Made by a program: the position numbers and the translations under genes. From NCBI GenBank assembly GCA_003550945.1, contig PULL01000066.1:1-16980 (forward strand): a stretch of DNA of 16,980 bases, written 5' to 3'. Shown one piece after another: positions 1-7,135 of this stretch. The notes below the pieces were generated by a model. It made no database searches, was not told where the DNA came from, and was given only the letters and a program-made list of their open reading frames with translations. Position 1 is the first letter of the stretch. Each line of letters starts with the position of its first letter. This DNA comes from Thioalkalivibrio sp. (lineage in GTDB: Bacteria > Pseudomonadota > Gammaproteobacteria > Ectothiorhodospirales > Ectothiorhodospiraceae).

Positions 1-207
1 ATGGACGAGACGCCGCTGCTGGCGCTATCGCTGCTGCGCCGGAACCCCTACCTCGATCCGCTCAACAGCATCCAGATCCACCTGCTGCGGGAGTCGCGCG
101 CGGCGGAAGCCGCCCAGGAGGCGGATGTGGAGGCGGAAAACCCCTGGTTGTCGCCGCTACTGCGTTCCATCAACGCGATCGCGGCGGGCATGCGCAACAC
201 CGGCTGA
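1..207 (+). CDS. ppc: Phosphoenolpyruvate carboxylase, C-terminal end (partial)
   Basis: The frame is open from the first base and ends at TGA 205-207, giving 68 residues. The segment RNPYLDPLNSIQI followed by LLRSINAIAAGMRNTG at the extreme C-terminus is the conserved end of PEP carboxylase; the terminal ...RNTG tail reaches into the active site in this family. The enzyme carboxylates PEP with bicarbonate to oxaloacetate and replenishes the TCA cycle in the cytosol. The true start lies left of the window, so the first ATG seen is only an internal methionine. It converges with panD across about 200 bp that hold a repeat element. The identification rests on the tail alone, but this tail is distinctive. 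Confidence 0.93.
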   Translation: MDETPLLALSLLRRNPYLDPLNSIQIHLLRESRAAEAAQEADVEAENPWLSPLLRSINAIAAGMRNTG

Positions 208-240
208 CTGCACTCTCCCACGCAACACCGCGGATCAGTA

Positions 241-322
241 TCCCCGCTCGCGGGGGAGGGCTGGGGTGGGCGTGCGGCGCCGGCACCGGCCCCCCCCGGC
301 CCCGCTCCCACAAGCGGGAGAA
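241..322 (+). repeat. Dispersed intergenic repeat, copy 1
   Basis: Between the convergent ends of ppc and panD lies an element with a left hairpin (CCCCG/CGGGG, 242-255), a core containing GGCTGGGGTGGGC, and a right hairpin (CTCCC/GGGAG, 305-320). Bases 251-292 match 8079-8120 at 36 of 42 positions without gaps, and 305-320 matches 8129-8144 at 14 of 16, so this is the same element as the one upstream of the metallo-hydrolase gene. It is not coding. A short extra hairpin (GCGCGA/TCGCGC, 331-346) follows. Similar G-rich intergenic repeats are common in proteobacteria. A role as transcript end or REP-like mobile repeat is inference. Confidence 0.7.
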
Positions 323-411
323 GGGAGAATGCGCGAACTCTCGCGCGATCGTAAGCACTGGGGGATATGGTGGGATCGCTTGCGGCGCGCCCACCGGCGC
401 GCGGGGCCGGG

Positions 412-792
412 TCAGGCGGCCTGAACGGGGATCTGGTGTCCGGTGTGCGTGATGCGGTTGCCCGGACCCATGTAGACCAGGTTGGGCGTGAACGAACGCG
501 CTTCGGCGGCGTCGAGCTGGCCGTAGGCGCAGATGATCACGCGGTGGCCAACCGCCGCCTTGTGCGCAGCGGCGCCGTTCACCGAGATCACCCCGGAGCC
601 CGCTTCCGCCTCGATCGCATAGGTGGTGAAGCGTTCCCCGTTGTCGATGTTGTAGATCTGGATCTGCTCGAACGGCAGGATGCCAGCGGCCTCGAGCAAA
701 CGGGTATCGATCGCGCAGGAGCCCTCGTATTCGAGCTCGCAGTGCGTGACGCGGGCCTTGTGCAGCTTGCCCTTCAGTAAAGTAATCATCAT
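412..792 (-). CDS. panD: Aspartate 1-decarboxylase proenzyme
   Basis: The 126-residue product converts L-aspartate to beta-alanine, one of the two precursors of pantothenate and hence CoA. It matches PanD over its full length. The self-processing Gly24-Ser25 site is present in YEGSC, where Ser25 becomes the pyruvoyl cofactor after cleavage; Tyr58 in the FTTYAIEAE block and the ISVNGAAAH loop are also present. The length equals that of well-known PanD proteins when the first of two adjacent ATG codons is used. GGAG lies 9 bases upstream. It is the last gene of the pantothenate cluster, separated from panC by 60 bp holding its own likely promoter. No panM/panZ maturation factor is seen in the window. 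Confidence 0.97.
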   Translation of the reverse strand: MMITLLKGKLHKARVTHCELEYEGSCAIDTRLLEAAGILPFEQIQIYNIDNGERFTTYAIEAEAGSGVISVNGAAAHKAAVGHRVIICAYGQLDAAEARSFTPNLVYMGPGNRITHTGHQIPVQAA

Positions 793-840
793 CGGCGAAA
801 ACTCCGGTGACGCTAGCGTCCAGCAGTCATTGTGCGGTGC

Positions 841-869
841 ATTATGGGGGAATCATGCCGGAGCGGCAA
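841..869 (-). promoter_or_regulatory. Candidate sigma-70 promoter for panD
   Basis: On the minus strand, TTGCCG (864-869) and CATAAT (841-846) are separated by exactly 17 bases, close to the TTGACA-N17-TATAAT consensus (4/6 and 5/6 matches). The -35 box lies inside the last codons of panC. Transcription would start near 834, leaving a leader of about 40 bases before the panD start. The spacing and match are good for so GC-rich a background, but nothing proves activity. Confidence 0.45.
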
Positions 870-1737
870 TCTTCCCGACTCTCAGGCGCAGATTATCGAT
901 CAGGCGGACGCCGTCAAGCCAGGCGGCCGCCAGCAGGATCAGATCCCGGTCCCCGGCCCGGGGTTCGCCCAGGTCGTCCGCACGCCGGATGCTGAGGTAA
1001 TCCGGCCGAAAACCCGCGTCGCGCAGCCGGGTCTCCGCAGTCGCGAGAAGCTCCGGGAAGATCGTTGGCCACTGGTCGGGCTCCAGCAGGCAGGCTTCCA
1101 CCGTGTCCCGCAGGCAGCGATACAGTTCCGGTGCGCGAACCCGCGCGGCGGCCGACAACTGCCCGTTGCGGGAACTGAGCGCCAGCCCGTCGCTCTCGCG
1201 CACGGTGGGCACCCCATCGACGAGCACCGGGAAATTCAGCGACGCGACCATGCCCTGGATCAGCAGCAACTGCTGGTAATCCTTCTCACCGAAGACCGCG
1301 AGATCGGGCTGCACAAGATTGAACAGCTTCGCGACCACGGTGGCGACACCATCAAAGTGGCCCGGGCGCGAGTCGCCCTCAAGGGTTTGGGACAGCCCGG
1401 ACACCACGACCCGCGCGGGCACCGGTTCGTGTTCCGGGTACATCTCGGAAGCCTCCGGGCAGAACAGCGCGTCGACGCCCGACTCGGCCAGCAGCTTCGC
1501 ATCGGCCTCGAGCGTCCGCGGGTAGCGGGAGAGGTCCTCGGGACGGTCGAACTGCAGGGGGTTCACGAACACGCTGACCAGCACGCGGTCCCCGTGTTCG
1601 CGTGCGTATCGCACCAGCGCAAGGTGGCCCGCGTGCAGATTGCCCATCGTCGGCACGAACGCAAGCTTCTGCCCGTCCCTGCGGCGCCACTCACGGCACA
1701 GGGCGGTGACCTGGCGACGATCCCGGACGATGCGCAT
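853..1737 (-). CDS. panC: Pantothenate synthetase (pantoate–beta-alanine ligase)
   Basis: The 294-residue product joins D-pantoate to beta-alanine with ATP through a pantoyl-adenylate, the last step of pantothenate synthesis. Family marks are in order: PTMGNLHAGH (29-38, with the HxGH nucleotide-binding motif), VFVNPLQF (56-63), GEKDYQQL (150-157) and the KMSKS-like LSSRN (187-191). The length is typical. It starts 4 bp after the panB stop, so translation is probably coupled. All recognisable catalytic motifs are intact. Confidence 0.97.
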   Translation of the reverse strand: MRIVRDRRQVTALCREWRRRDGQKLAFVPTMGNLHAGHLALVRYAREHGDRVLVSVFVNPLQFDRPEDLSRYPRTLEADAKLLAESGVDALFCPEASEMYPEHEPVPARVVVSGLSQTLEGDSRPGHFDGVATVVAKLFNLVQPDLAVFGEKDYQQLLLIQGMVASLNFPVLVDGVPTVRESDGLALSSRNGQLSAAARVRAPELYRCLRDTVEACLLEPDQWPTIFPELLATAETRLRDAGFRPDYLSIRRADDLGEPRAGDRDLILLAAAWLDGVRLIDNLRLRVGKIAAPA

Positions 1738-1741
1738 CGGA

Positions 1742-2533
1742 TCAGACGAAGGTGTGTTCGCCGGAAACGGGGAACTGGCGCTCGCGCACCGCGGCCGCGT
1801 AGGCCGCGATGGCCTGCTCGAGCCCGCCGGCGCCAGGCATGAAGTTGCGCGCGAACCGGGGCGGGTTCGGGGTCAATCCGATCACGTCCTGCAACACCAG
1901 CACCTGCCCGTCGCAGTCCGGGCTTGCGCCGATACCGATCACGGGCACCCGCGCGCCGTGCGTGATGCGCGTGGCCAGCGTCTCCGGGACACCCTCCAGC
2001 AGCAGACACTGCGCGCCCGCAGCCTCGAGCGCCCGTGCCTCTGCCTGCATGCGGTCGGCGACCGCCGACTCGCGACCCTGGATTCGGTAACCGCCGAAAC
2101 GGTGAACCGCCTGCGGCGTCAGGCCCAGGTGCGCGCAGACCGGAATCCCGGAACCCGCCATGCGCCGCACCAGATCGGTCTGACCGCCGTTACATTCCAC
2201 CTTGACCATCTGCGCGCCGGCCCGCATCAGCGCACCGCCCTGGTCCAGCGCGGTGAGCACGTCGCGATCGCCGAGAAACGGAAGATCCGCCATCAGCATC
2301 GCGCGGCGGCTGCCGCGGAAAACCGCCTCAAGGTGATAGACCATGTGCTCGATGGTCACCGGCAACGTGGTCTCGTGGCCCTGCACCACCATGCCCAGCG
2401 AGTCGCCGACCAGGATCACGTCGATGTCCGACGCGTCCAGCAACCGGGCGAAACTCGCGTCGTAGGCGGTCAGGCAGGTGATCGGCCGGCCGTCCTTCTT
2501 GAGCTTTTCGAGGGTGCGAATGGTGTTGCGCAT
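1742..2533 (-). CDS. panB: 3-methyl-2-oxobutanoate hydroxymethyltransferase
   Basis: The 263-residue product transfers a hydroxymethyl group from methylene-tetrahydrofolate to alpha-ketoisovalerate, the first committed step of pantothenate synthesis. Visible marks are VGDSLGM (42-48; metal and substrate ligands Asp44 and Ser45), Asp83 in MADLPF, Lys111 and Glu113 in VKVE, His135 in AHLGLTP, and the catalytic Glu180 in LLEGVP. The reading frame runs open well upstream, but this ATG is preceded by a full AGGAGG (2538-2543) four bases away and gives the standard family length. It lies 17 bp after the deoxynucleoside kinase. Its need for a folate cofactor fits the nearby folK. Confidence 0.97.
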   Translation of the reverse strand: MRNTIRTLEKLKKDGRPITCLTAYDASFARLLDASDIDVILVGDSLGMVVQGHETTLPVTIEHMVYHLEAVFRGSRRAMLMADLPFLGDRDVLTALDQGGALMRAGAQMVKVECNGGQTDLVRRMAGSGIPVCAHLGLTPQAVHRFGGYRIQGRESAVADRMQAEARALEAAGAQCLLLEGVPETLATRITHGARVPVIGIGASPDCDGQVLVLQDVIGLTPNPPRFARNFMPGAGGLEQAIAAYAAAVRERQFPVSGEHTFV

Positions 2534-2550
2534 CGGGCCTCCTGCACGGT

Positions 2551-3201
2551 TCACAGCTGCACAGGCAGCGGATTGAAGTAGTGCCGCCCGCCGTGAACCT
2601 GATCCAGGAACTGGACCAGTTGCTGGAAGTCCGCGGCGCGGTTCACCCAATCGATTTCCGCCGCGTTCACGATCACCAGCGAGGCCGCGTCGAAATGATA
2701 GAAGAATTCCGCGTAGGCCGCGTTCAGGCGTTCGAGGTAGGCGCCGTCGATGCGGCGTTCGTAGCTGCGCCCGCGGCGCCGGATACGCTCCATCAGAACC
2801 TCTACCGGGGCCTGCAGGTACACGACCAGGTCGGGCCGCGGCATCTGCGGCCGCAGATGCCGGAACATCTCCCGGTAGACGGCCATCTCGTCGGGCGGCA
2901 GATTCAGCTCCGCGAACAGTGGGTCCTTGTCGACCAGATAATCGGCCACGTGGAGGCGCTCGAACAGCTGCAGCTGCGCCAGCGGCGTGAGCTGCCGGAC
3001 GCGCTGCACCAGGAAATGCAGCTGGGTGGCCAGCGCGTGCTTGGAACGGTCCTGGTAAAAGCGCTCCAGAAACGGGTTTTCGTCCGGCGCCTCGAACAAC
3101 CCCTCCGCGTCCAGATGCTGCGCGAGCATACGGGCGAGGCTGGACTTCCCGACACCGATCGGCCCCTCCACCGCGATGAAACGGAAATCGGCGAGACTCA
3201 C
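2551..3201 (-). CDS. Deoxynucleoside kinase (dNK/dGK family)
   Basis: The 216-residue product should phosphorylate a deoxynucleoside (deoxyadenosine, deoxyguanosine or similar) for dNTP salvage. The Walker A loop GPIGVGKSS (13-21) follows the first strand, the substrate-side acid lies in DENPFLE, and the arginine-rich lid RIRRRGRSYE (139-148) precedes the YLERLNAAY helix typical of this family. I chose the GTG start: it overlaps the folK stop as GTGA and has GAGGAGG seven bases upstream; more upstream ATGs would run deep into folK. Position between folK and panB recurs in gammaproteobacteria. Which base it prefers cannot be read from sequence. Confidence 0.88.
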   Translation of the reverse strand: MSLADFRFIAVEGPIGVGKSSLARMLAQHLDAEGLFEAPDENPFLERFYQDRSKHALATQLHFLVQRVRQLTPLAQLQLFERLHVADYLVDKDPLFAELNLPPDEMAVYREMFRHLRPQMPRPDLVVYLQAPVEVLMERIRRRGRSYERRIDGAYLERLNAAYAEFFYHFDAASLVIVNAAEIDWVNRAADFQQLVQFLDQVHGGRHYFNPLPVQL

Positions 3202-3707
3202 GCGCGTGCCTCCTCGGCAATGGCCTGCAGATCGGTGCAAGACATGCTGCGGCACAGTGCCGCAACCGTCCCGCGACCCGGAATGATCAAGCCAGGCGCA
3301 AGTTCCAGCAAGGGAAACAGCACGAAATCGCGTTCCGCGATGCCGGGGTGTGGAACCCGCAGGCCCGGTTCGTCGATCACCTCGCCGCCGAACAGCAGCA
3401 GGTCCAGGTCGAGCAGGCGCGGACCCCAGCGGGAACCGTCACGCCGACGGCCGCAGGCGACCTCGATCGCCTGCAAACGGGTCAGCAGCGCACGGGGTTC
3501 CAGCCGGGTTTCGAGCCGCGCGACCGCATTCACGTAGTCGGGCTGGTCCTGAGGACCCATCGGCGGGTTCCGGAACAGGCGCGAGCGACCGGTGAGCCGG
3601 GTATCCGGCATGTCTCGATCGAGTCGGACGAAGGCATCGAGCACCTGGGCCACGGGATCGCCAAGGTTGGCCCCGATCCCGATGAAGGCCGGCACGGGCT
3701 GGCTCAT
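3198..3707 (-). CDS. folK: 2-amino-4-hydroxy-6-hydroxymethyldihydropteridine diphosphokinase
   Basis: The 169-residue product transfers pyrophosphate from ATP to 6-hydroxymethyl-dihydropterin in folate synthesis. It opens with the typical AFIGIGANLGD (7-17) and carries the signature RWGPRLLDLDLL (93-104), whose Asp100 and Asp102 are the magnesium ligands; VPHPGIAERDFVLFPL (118-133) is also standard. The ATG overlaps the pcnB stop by four bases (ATGA), and its own stop overlaps the next start (GTGA), so pcnB–folK–kinase are likely translated in a coupled manner. The frame is open further upstream, inside pcnB, but homology starts here. Confidence 0.96.
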   Translation of the reverse strand: MSQPVPAFIGIGANLGDPVAQVLDAFVRLDRDMPDTRLTGRSRLFRNPPMGPQDQPDYVNAVARLETRLEPRALLTRLQAIEVACGRRRDGSRWGPRLLDLDLLLFGGEVIDEPGLRVPHPGIAERDFVLFPLLELAPGLIIPGRGTVAALCRSMSCTDLQAIAEEARA

Positions 3708-5032
3708 GAAGCCGCCCGGGGCCTGCGCCGACGCCGGCCGCGACGCGCCCGAGTCGCGGGTTCTGCAGCGGGCGCCGCCGCCCCCTGCTGCTGGCGGGCC
3801 ACGTCGCTGTTCTGGAACTCGGTCCACCAGTCGCAGAGCGCCGGATCCGACTCGCCCGCCCGCGCGCGCAGGCAGAGGAAGTCGTAGGCGGCGCGAAAAC
3901 GCGGGTGCCCGAGCAGCCTCAGTGCCCGCCCACCCTGGTTTCGCGGCAACCGTTGCTGCAGTTCCCAGATCTCGCGCACGACCAGCGCATAGCGCTTCGG
4001 AATCGAAACGCGCTGCGCCTGCCGCTCCAGGACCACGGACGACGCCTGCTGCCAGGCGGCGGCAGGCTCCTCGCCAGCGTCCAGCCGCGCCTGCACTTCG
4101 CGCTGCACGGGTGCCCAGAGGATCGCGGCGTACAGAAACGCCGGGTGCACGCCCATCTCGTCGCGGATTCGGGCATCGGTGTTCTTCAGCGCTTCGACCA
4201 AGAAGGCGCGCTGATCCACTCCGTTTTCCGGATCGGCAAAGCACTCGGCGGCCTGCGGAAACATCGCTTCGAACAGGCCGAAACGCTCGAGTTCGTCCAG
4301 GCAGGTCACCGCAGCGCCGCTGTGAAAGAGCTTGATCACCTCGTCGAACAGCCGCGCCGGCGCCACCGAGGTGATGAGACCGGCGTAACGGTGCAGCGCG
4401 TCGTCCACCTCCGGGGCGATGCGCAGACCGAGCTTCGCCGCAAACCGCACCGCGCGCAGCATTCGTACCGGGTCCTCGCGCAGGCGCTGCTCCGGATCGT
4501 CGCCGATCAGCCGCAGCACGCCCTCGTGCAGGTCGAGCACTCCGTTGGTGAAATCGAGCACGGAGTAGTTGGCAATGTCGTAGTACAGCGCGTTCACGGT
4601 GAAATCACGCCGCCACGCATCCTGTTCAATCGTGCCGTAACAATTGTCGCGGATGATGCGGCCTTCTTCACTGAGTTCGATGTTGCCTTCCTCGTCCTCG
4701 GCACCGAACGGGGCCCGGAAGGTCGCAACCTCGATGATTTCGCGGCCGAACGTGACGTGTGCCAGACGGAAACGCCGGCCGATCAGGCGGCAGTTGCGAA
4801 AAAGCCGGCGAACGTCTTCGGGATGGGCGTCGGTCGCGACATCGAAATCCTTCGGCTCGCGACCCAGCAGCAGATCGCGCACACCGCCGCCAACCAGACA
4901 GCTTCGAAAGCCCGCGTCGCGCAGGCGGTACAGGACCTTCAGCGCATTGTCGCTGATCGCGGCGCGCGAGATCGGGTGCTGATCGCGGGGGTAGACCCGC
5001 GGCTGTATCGGGGCTTGTGCCGGTTCGCTCAC
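3704..5032 (-). CDS. pcnB: Poly(A) polymerase I
   Basis: The 442-residue product is expected to add 3' poly(A) tails to RNA and so promote decay by 3' exonucleases. The nucleotidyltransferase core shows GGGVRDLLLG (48-57), the metal pair Asp62/Asp64 in KDFDV, NCRLIGRRFRLAHV (80-93) and RRDFTVNALYYD (141-152). The length, the start region ISDNALKVLYRL and the very basic tail (about 426-442, seven or more arginines) agree with PcnB rather than the CCA-adding enzyme. The start is GTG with no clear Shine-Dalgarno; it is placed by homology to the PRDQHPISR block. A 66-bp gap separates it from the Nudix gene, so an own promoter is possible. Confidence 0.95.
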   Translation of the reverse strand: MSEPAQAPIQPRVYPRDQHPISRAAISDNALKVLYRLRDAGFRSCLVGGGVRDLLLGREPKDFDVATDAHPEDVRRLFRNCRLIGRRFRLAHVTFGREIIEVATFRAPFGAEDEEGNIELSEEGRIIRDNCYGTIEQDAWRRDFTVNALYYDIANYSVLDFTNGVLDLHEGVLRLIGDDPEQRLREDPVRMLRAVRFAAKLGLRIAPEVDDALHRYAGLITSVAPARLFDEVIKLFHSGAAVTCLDELERFGLFEAMFPQAAECFADPENGVDQRAFLVEALKNTDARIRDEMGVHPAFLYAAILWAPVQREVQARLDAGEEPAAAWQQASSVVLERQAQRVSIPKRYALVVREIWELQQRLPRNQGGRALRLLGHPRFRAAYDFLCLRARAGESDPALCDWWTEFQNSDVARQQQGAAAPAAEPATRARRGRRRRRPRAAS

Positions 5033-5062
5033 CAGGGTTCGTCGTCGCTCGGAAAGGCCCGT

Positions 5063-5068
5063 ATGATA
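5063..5068 (-). promoter_or_regulatory. Possible -10 box upstream of pcnB
   Basis: In the only AT-richer patch of the 66-bp gap before pcnB, the minus strand reads TATCAT about 30 bases before the GTG start. No convincing -35 box is found at the right distance. This is a weak candidate and could be chance. Confidence 0.2.
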
Positions 5069-5098
5069 ACAGCTTGCCCGCTCGCTGCACCGGCCGCC

Positions 5099-5548
5099 TC
5101 AGCGGCCTGCGTGTCGGATCGGGGCCACTTCCCCGGTGACACGGAACCGCAGATAGTCATCGAGGATGCGGCGGTGATCGAAGGCGAGCGGCTGGGTCCG
5201 GTCCTCCGGATCCAGCCAGCGCAGCGCCCGCGCATCGTCCTGCGCCAGCGCCTCCCCTTCGCCACGGGCGATATAAACGAGGCTCACCGTGTGGCCGCGG
5301 GGATCCCGCTCCGGATCCGAGTACACCCCCAGCAGGGCCTCGAGTCGAACGTCGAGATTGGTCTCCTCCCGCGCCTCGCGCCGCGCCGCCCGTTCGACGG
5401 GCTCGCCGCGGTCCACGAACCCGCCGGGCAACGCCCAGCCCGGCGGCGGATTGCGGCGCTCGATCACCAGCACGCGGCCGGGGTTGGCCGCGTGACGGAT
5501 GATCAGATCGACAGCCAGCAAGGGTGTCTGCGGATGCTCTGTATTCAC
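5099..5548 (-). CDS. Nudix hydrolase
   Basis: The 149-residue product should hydrolyse a nucleoside diphosphate linked to another moiety (ADP-ribose, NAD(H), a damaged nucleotide or similar). The Nudix box runs from Gly43 through Glu49 to REAREETN (57-64): all acidic metal ligands are kept, while the usual glycine is replaced by Asn64. The frame is open 120 codons further upstream inside hslR, but the GTG at 5546-5548 is preceded by AAAGGAGGGGG (a very strong Shine-Dalgarno) and overlaps the hslR stop as GTGA, which decides the start. It lies between hslR and pcnB on the same strand. The substrate cannot be told. Confidence 0.92.
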   Translation of the reverse strand: MNTEHPQTPLLAVDLIIRHAANPGRVLVIERRNPPPGWALPGGFVDRGEPVERAARREAREETNLDVRLEALLGVYSDPERDPRGHTVSLVYIARGEGEALAQDDARALRWLDPEDRTQPLAFDHRRILDDYLRFRVTGEVAPIRHAGR

Positions 5549-5997
5549 CTGTCCCCCTCCTTTCTGATGAAGCGCCGGATGTGCCGGCGCTCCCGCTTGT
5601 CGGGCCGCCTCCCGGGACCCGTGTCGCTGCGCTGTTCGCGGCGGCGGGCGACTTCCGCCTCGCGCCGCGCGATGCTTTCGGAGGTCTCGGCATACAACTG
5701 CCTCGCCTCGGAGGCCGGGCGCCGCCGATCGTTGATCCCGAGAACCTCGATATCGAAGACCTCCTGGCCCCGGTGCACCGTCACGCGGTCTCCCGGGTGC
5801 ACCTTCCGGGCGGGCTTGCAGCGATCGCCGTTTACGTGCACCTTCCCACCTGCAACCGCCTCGGTGGCGAGCGCCCGGGTCTTGAAGAAGCGGGCTGCCC
5901 AGAGCCATTTGTCCAGGCGCAGCGCGCCGGCGCCGGCATCAGCCGCGGTCACGGCCGCAAGCCCGCTCGCCCACCGGGAACCGATCACTGCCGCCAT
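5545..5997 (-). CDS. hslR: Heat-shock protein 15, S4-domain ribosome rescue factor
   Basis: The product carries an S4 RNA-binding domain beginning LRLDKWLWAARFFKT (26-40), with GGKVHVNG (50-57) and PGDRVTV in the expected places, followed by the Hsp15-specific RRPASEARQLYAETSES (91-107) and a basic tail with RRPDKRERR. In E. coli Hsp15 binds 50S subunits that carry stalled nascent chains. The ATG at 5997 gives 150 residues, about 17 more than the E. coli protein, and leaves only 11 bp to the divergent gene. A GTG at 5950-5952 would give 135 residues and a 56-bp intergenic space. Neither has a good ribosome site, so the start is unsettled. Confidence 0.92.
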   Translation of the reverse strand: MAAVIGSRWASGLAAVTAADAGAGALRLDKWLWAARFFKTRALATEAVAGGKVHVNGDRCKPARKVHPGDRVTVHRGQEVFDIEVLGINDRRRPASEARQLYAETSESIARREAEVARRREQRSDTGPGRRPDKRERRHIRRFIRKEGDR

Positions 5998-6008
5998 CTG
6001 GAGGTCTC

Positions 6009-6701
6009 ATGGCCCTGCCCCATCTGCATCTGGTCAGCTTTCCGCTCTGCCCTTTCGTGCAGCGTAGCGTCATCACGCTGAAACACAAGAAGGTTCCGTT
6101 CGAGCGGACATTCATCGATCCGAACGACCTGCCGGAGTGGTTCCTCGAGAAATCGCCGACCGGGAAAGTGCCGCTGCTGCTGGTCGACAAGGACACGCCC
6201 GTGTTTGAGTCGGCGGTGATCAACGAGTACGTCGATGAACTCGTCCCGCCGCGACTGCTCCCCGGAGATCCGCTGCAGCGCGCATTGGCTCGGGCCTGGA
6301 TCGCGTTCGCGTCGGAAATGATCATGGCGATGCACCGCTGGATGACCGCTCCGACCGAGGAAGCGTTCCGGGAGGCGCGCGCCGATGCGGCCAAGGGGCT
6401 GCGGCGAATGGAAGAGCAGTGCCAGGCTGGCCCCTGCTTCAGCGGACCGGATTTCTCGCTGCTGGATGCCACACTGGCGCCGGTGCTGATGCGCTACTCC
6501 CTGCTCGAGGACCCGGAGAGTCCCTGGCAGCCGGCTGAGTACCCGCAGCTGGCACGCTGGTGGCAACACATGTCGGAGCTCCCGGAAGTGAAGGAATCGA
6601 CCGTCGGCGACTTCCGGGATCGGCTGATCCGCTTCCTCGATTCCAAAGAGGGCTATGCGGGACCGCGCCTCGCCGCCGGCCTCGCGGCGCGCGGCCACTG
6701 A
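6009..6701 (+). CDS. Glutathione S-transferase family protein
   Basis: The 230-residue product has a thioredoxin-fold N-terminal half with CPFVQR (14-19), where Cys14 is the likely catalytic or glutathione-linked residue, the cis-proline at TGKVPLL (Pro55) and the glutathione-contact pair Glu67-Ser68 in FESAVINEYVDE. The helical C-terminal half contains DFSLLDATLAPVL, matching the N-capping Asp of GST folds. The Cys-Pro-Phe motif suggests an omega- or Stringent starvation-like thiol transferase rather than a classical detoxifying GST. GGAGG ends four bases before the ATG. It diverges from hslR, and its last 49 bases overlap the convergent ycgN gene. Confidence 0.9.
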   Translation: MALPHLHLVSFPLCPFVQRSVITLKHKKVPFERTFIDPNDLPEWFLEKSPTGKVPLLLVDKDTPVFESAVINEYVDELVPPRLLPGDPLQRALARAWIAFASEMIMAMHRWMTAPTEEAFREARADAAKGLRRMEEQCQAGPCFSGPDFSLLDATLAPVLMRYSLLEDPESPWQPAEYPQLARWWQHMSELPEVKESTVGDFRDRLIRFLDSKEGYAGPRLAAGLAARGH

Positions 6702-7135
6702 CCGGGCCAGTCAACGACGAAGTCGATCAGCGGCAGGTCGGGTGCCTCGTCCTCACGGACCACCCGGCCCGCCACCGATACGCCCGCCTCACGGACCGTA
6801 TCCGGATTGCCCGAAATCAGCGGATGCCAGTCGGGCAGCGGCTCGCCGTGAAAGCGCAGGCGGTAGGCACAGGTTGGCGGCAACCAGTCGAAGCCGCCGA
6901 CGGACTCGACATCGACCTGCAGGCAGTCGGGGACCTGTCGGGTCCGGTTCGCGTAGTCGGAGCAACGCCCGGTTGCGCAGTCCAAGAGCCGGCAGGCGAG
7001 CCAGGTAAAGGCCAACTCGCCGGTGTCCTCGTCCTCGAGCTTGTGCAGGCAGCAACGCCCGCAGCCGTCGCACAGCGCCTCCCATTCCTGCTCGTCGAGT
7101 GTCTCCAGCGGCCGCTCCCAGAATGGCGCCTCCAT
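6653..7135 (-). CDS. ycgN: YcgN-family (UPF0260) cysteine-cluster protein
   Basis: The 160-residue product matches the YcgN family: FWERPLETLDEQEWEALCDGCGRCC at the start, then the conserved LACRLLD, VPDC and FDWLPPTCAYRL blocks and the DWHPLISG motif. Nine cysteines (22, 25, 28, 29, 48, 53, 58, 71, 89) look able to bind metal or an Fe–S centre, as proposed for the related YkgJ group; the function is not established. Its ATG overlaps the stop of the upstream gene as TGATG, so the two are coupled. The last 16 codons, an Ala/Arg/Pro-rich tail, lie over the 3' end of the opposing GST gene. Confidence 0.93.
   Translation of the reverse strand: MEAPFWERPLETLDEQEWEALCDGCGRCCLHKLEDEDTGELAFTWLACRLLDCATGRCSDYANRTRQVPDCLQVDVESVGGFDWLPPTCAYRLRFHGEPLPDWHPLISGNPDTVREAGVSVAGRVVREDEAPDLPLIDFVVDWPGQWPRAARPAARRGPA

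Noticed and set aside
331..346. GCGCGA/TCGCGC hairpin as a rho-independent terminator for ppc or panD
   Set aside because: The stem is perfect but short, and neither strand shows a following T-run.
832..1842. A 336-codon plus-strand frame opposite panC
   Set aside because: It lies over the conserved panC gene and encodes low-complexity Arg/His/Gln sequence with no family signature.
3704..3760. Arginine-rich tail of poly(A) polymerase as an unusual fusion or frameshift
   Set aside because: Basic C-terminal tails are normal for PcnB, and the frame reaches its stop exactly at the folK overlap.
3905..6067. A 720-codon open frame on the plus strand opposite pcnB, nudix and hslR
   Set aside because: It is antisense to three well-supported genes, has no ribosome site or recognisable domain, and its composition (His/Arg/Gln-rich) is what the complement of GC-rich codons gives.
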